Shown in pieces: positions 13,831 to 14,856 of a DNA stretch of 14,856 nucleotides (its first letter is position 1; every line of letters starts with the position of its first letter). Made by a program: the position numbers and the translations under genes. Under the pieces are notes generated by a model. That model did no database searches. It had not been told where the DNA came from and worked only from the letters and a program-made list of their open reading frames with translations. Source of the DNA: Gammaproteobacteria bacterium (lineage in GTDB: Bacteria > Pseudomonadota > Gammaproteobacteria > Thiohalospirales > Thiohalospiraceae); contig JABURU010000358.1 of the NCBI GenBank assembly GCA_014762485.1, positions 1-14,856 on the forward strand, given 5' to 3'.

Positions 13831-14856
13831 TACAACCTACCTCTCATATCATGTGCAAAGCCACGTAACGGCTCATTATATTGTTTTGATAATGCCATTA
13901 CCTTGAACAACTCGCCCATTTCACCTGGCAAGGTAAGCTTTTTTACCTGCTGGCTTAAGATTAACTGTTCCCGCTGTGGCAACTCACCTTGCTCGCTTAA
14001 TAAACTTTCAAGCCCATTGGCCATTAAAAACATCGCCTGCGTGGTATAGCCACTCACACTTAAATCCGCACTTAGGGCGGCCTCTGCTATCGAGGTAAAA
14101 TCCACATGCGCGGTAATATCCTGCAGACCGGGATAGACAAAGGGATCATCATGAGCACGATGACGATAGTGACACATCAATGTGCCATCCACCCTCTGCG
14201 GATGAAAAAATTCATGCCGAGGGAAGCCATAATCTATCAGTAACATCACCCCCTGCTCGAGCCGATCTCCCCATGCCTGTATCCAGTCAGTCGCCGCCAG
14301 GTTGATCTCACTGCAATACCCCTGCGGCCACTCTTTTGCTTCTATTTTATTTAGCCGCTGATCAGAGAGAGTATCCTGGGCCCAGCCAAAGCGATCTGCT
14401 TGCATCGTTACGTATTGTTCCTGTACACCACTTTCACTATGACAGATACGGTGTACCGGCAATGCATCCAGTAGCTCATTTGCGAGAATAATAGCGCTGA
14501 TCTTATCCGGTAAGCTGTCCAGCCAGGAAACGTGGTGCAAAAGATGAGGACAACGCTGTTCGAGGGTCTGCTGCTGTCGTTGGCGCAAGTCCGCGCTTAG
14601 CTCCAGGATCATGTACTGCTTCGGCAGACGGTTTAACTGTTCCAGCTGAAGCAGGATATCTGCGGCCATCGTACCGCGTCCAGCCCCGACTTCAATAATC
14701 ATCGGCTGCTGGATGGCTGGTAAGATTTCCGCACACTGATTAGCTACACACTGAGAAAACAACGGCGATATCTCAGGCGCCGTGATAAAGTCACCGGCCT
14801 CACCAAACTTGCTACTACCGGCGCTGTAATAGCCTAGACCCGGGGCATAGAGGGCC
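13830..14856 (-). CDS. SAM-dependent methyltransferase, MidA/NDUFAF7 family (5' end off window)
   Basis: About 341 C-terminal residues are present. The reading frame stays open to the right edge, so the true start lies outside and about 40-50 residues are probably missing. In the edge part (14855-14763) the frame reads GYYSAGSSKFGEAGDFITAP, then EISP: the family signature. The SAM-binding glycine motif follows as EVGAGRGTMAADIL, with ANELLDALPV later. In mitochondria NDUFAF7 methylates an arginine of the complex I subunit NDUFS2; the bacterial protein substrate is not established. The gene is immediately upstream of uppP with a one-base overlap. A TTG at 14762 is internal, not a start, because the signature residues lie before it. 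Confidence 0.92.
   Translation of the reverse strand, partial: ALYAPGLGYYSAGSSKFGEAGDFITAPEISPLFSQCVANQCAEILPAIQQPMIIEVGAGRGTMAADILLQLEQLNRLPKQYMILELSADLRQRQQQTLEQRCPHLLHHVSWLDSLPDKISAIILANELLDALPVHRICHSESGVQEQYVTMQADRFGWAQDTLSDQRLNKIEAKEWPQGYCSEINLAATDWIQAWGDRLEQGVMLLIDYGFPRHEFFHPQRVDGTLMCHYRHRAHDDPFVYPGLQDITAHVDFTSIAEAALSADLSVSGYTTQAMFLMANGLESLLSEQGELPQREQLILSQQVKKLTLPGEMGELFKVMALSKQYNEPLRGFAHDMRGRL

Noticed and set aside
1..14856. Mobile elements, CRISPR arrays, tRNA or rRNA genes
   Set aside because: No transposase or integrase-like frames, regularly spaced repeats with spacers, or tRNA/rRNA-like sequence were seen; the short 11-bp array at 1935-1978 has no spacers.

Overview
The window looks like a chromosomal segment of a free-living gammaproteobacterium of moderate GC content. 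Protein families and local gene order suggest an environmental, possibly marine and sulfur-metabolising, lineage. That placement is inference: there is no rRNA or other marker gene here. I saw no insertion sequence, phage gene, CRISPR array, tRNA or rRNA. No non-coding stretch exceeds 300 bases; the longest gaps are about 100-180 bases and are described below.

Region 1 (1-4741) is a carboxylate module. A three-part TRAP transporter (dctP, dctQ, dctM, minus strand) is divergent from a malonyl-CoA synthetase (matB, plus strand). The pairing suggests malonate uptake followed by activation. A strong UUCG-loop terminator separates dctP from dctQ. It is followed by a 12-bp perfect inverted repeat enclosing an array of 11-bp direct repeats. 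A possible further gene of this operon begins at the left edge.

Region 2 (4742-6907) holds a small outer-membrane beta-barrel protein with its own promoter, then a divergent pair. One member is a DsrC/TusE-family protein lacking both C-terminal active cysteines. The other is a CysB-type LysR regulator that keeps the CysB ligand residues. This is the most unusual part of the window.

Region 3 (6915-9571, minus) is a probable two-gene operon: a succinate-semialdehyde-type aldehyde dehydrogenase, then an APC-family amino-acid permease. The upstream divergent region carries repeated GTTAACTAT elements.

Region 4 (9749-12601, plus) contains an NDUFA9-like NAD(P)-binding protein, the CCA-adding enzyme Cca and an unrecognised membrane protein. 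It ends at a bidirectional terminator shared with Region 5 (12645-14856, minus). Region 5 is a tightly overlapping operon of a MidA/NDUFAF7-like methyltransferase (cut by the right edge), undecaprenyl-diphosphatase UppP and a VanZ-like protein. Two families linked to respiratory complex I in mitochondria (NDUFA9 and NDUFAF7) therefore sit on either side of tRNA and cell-envelope housekeeping genes.
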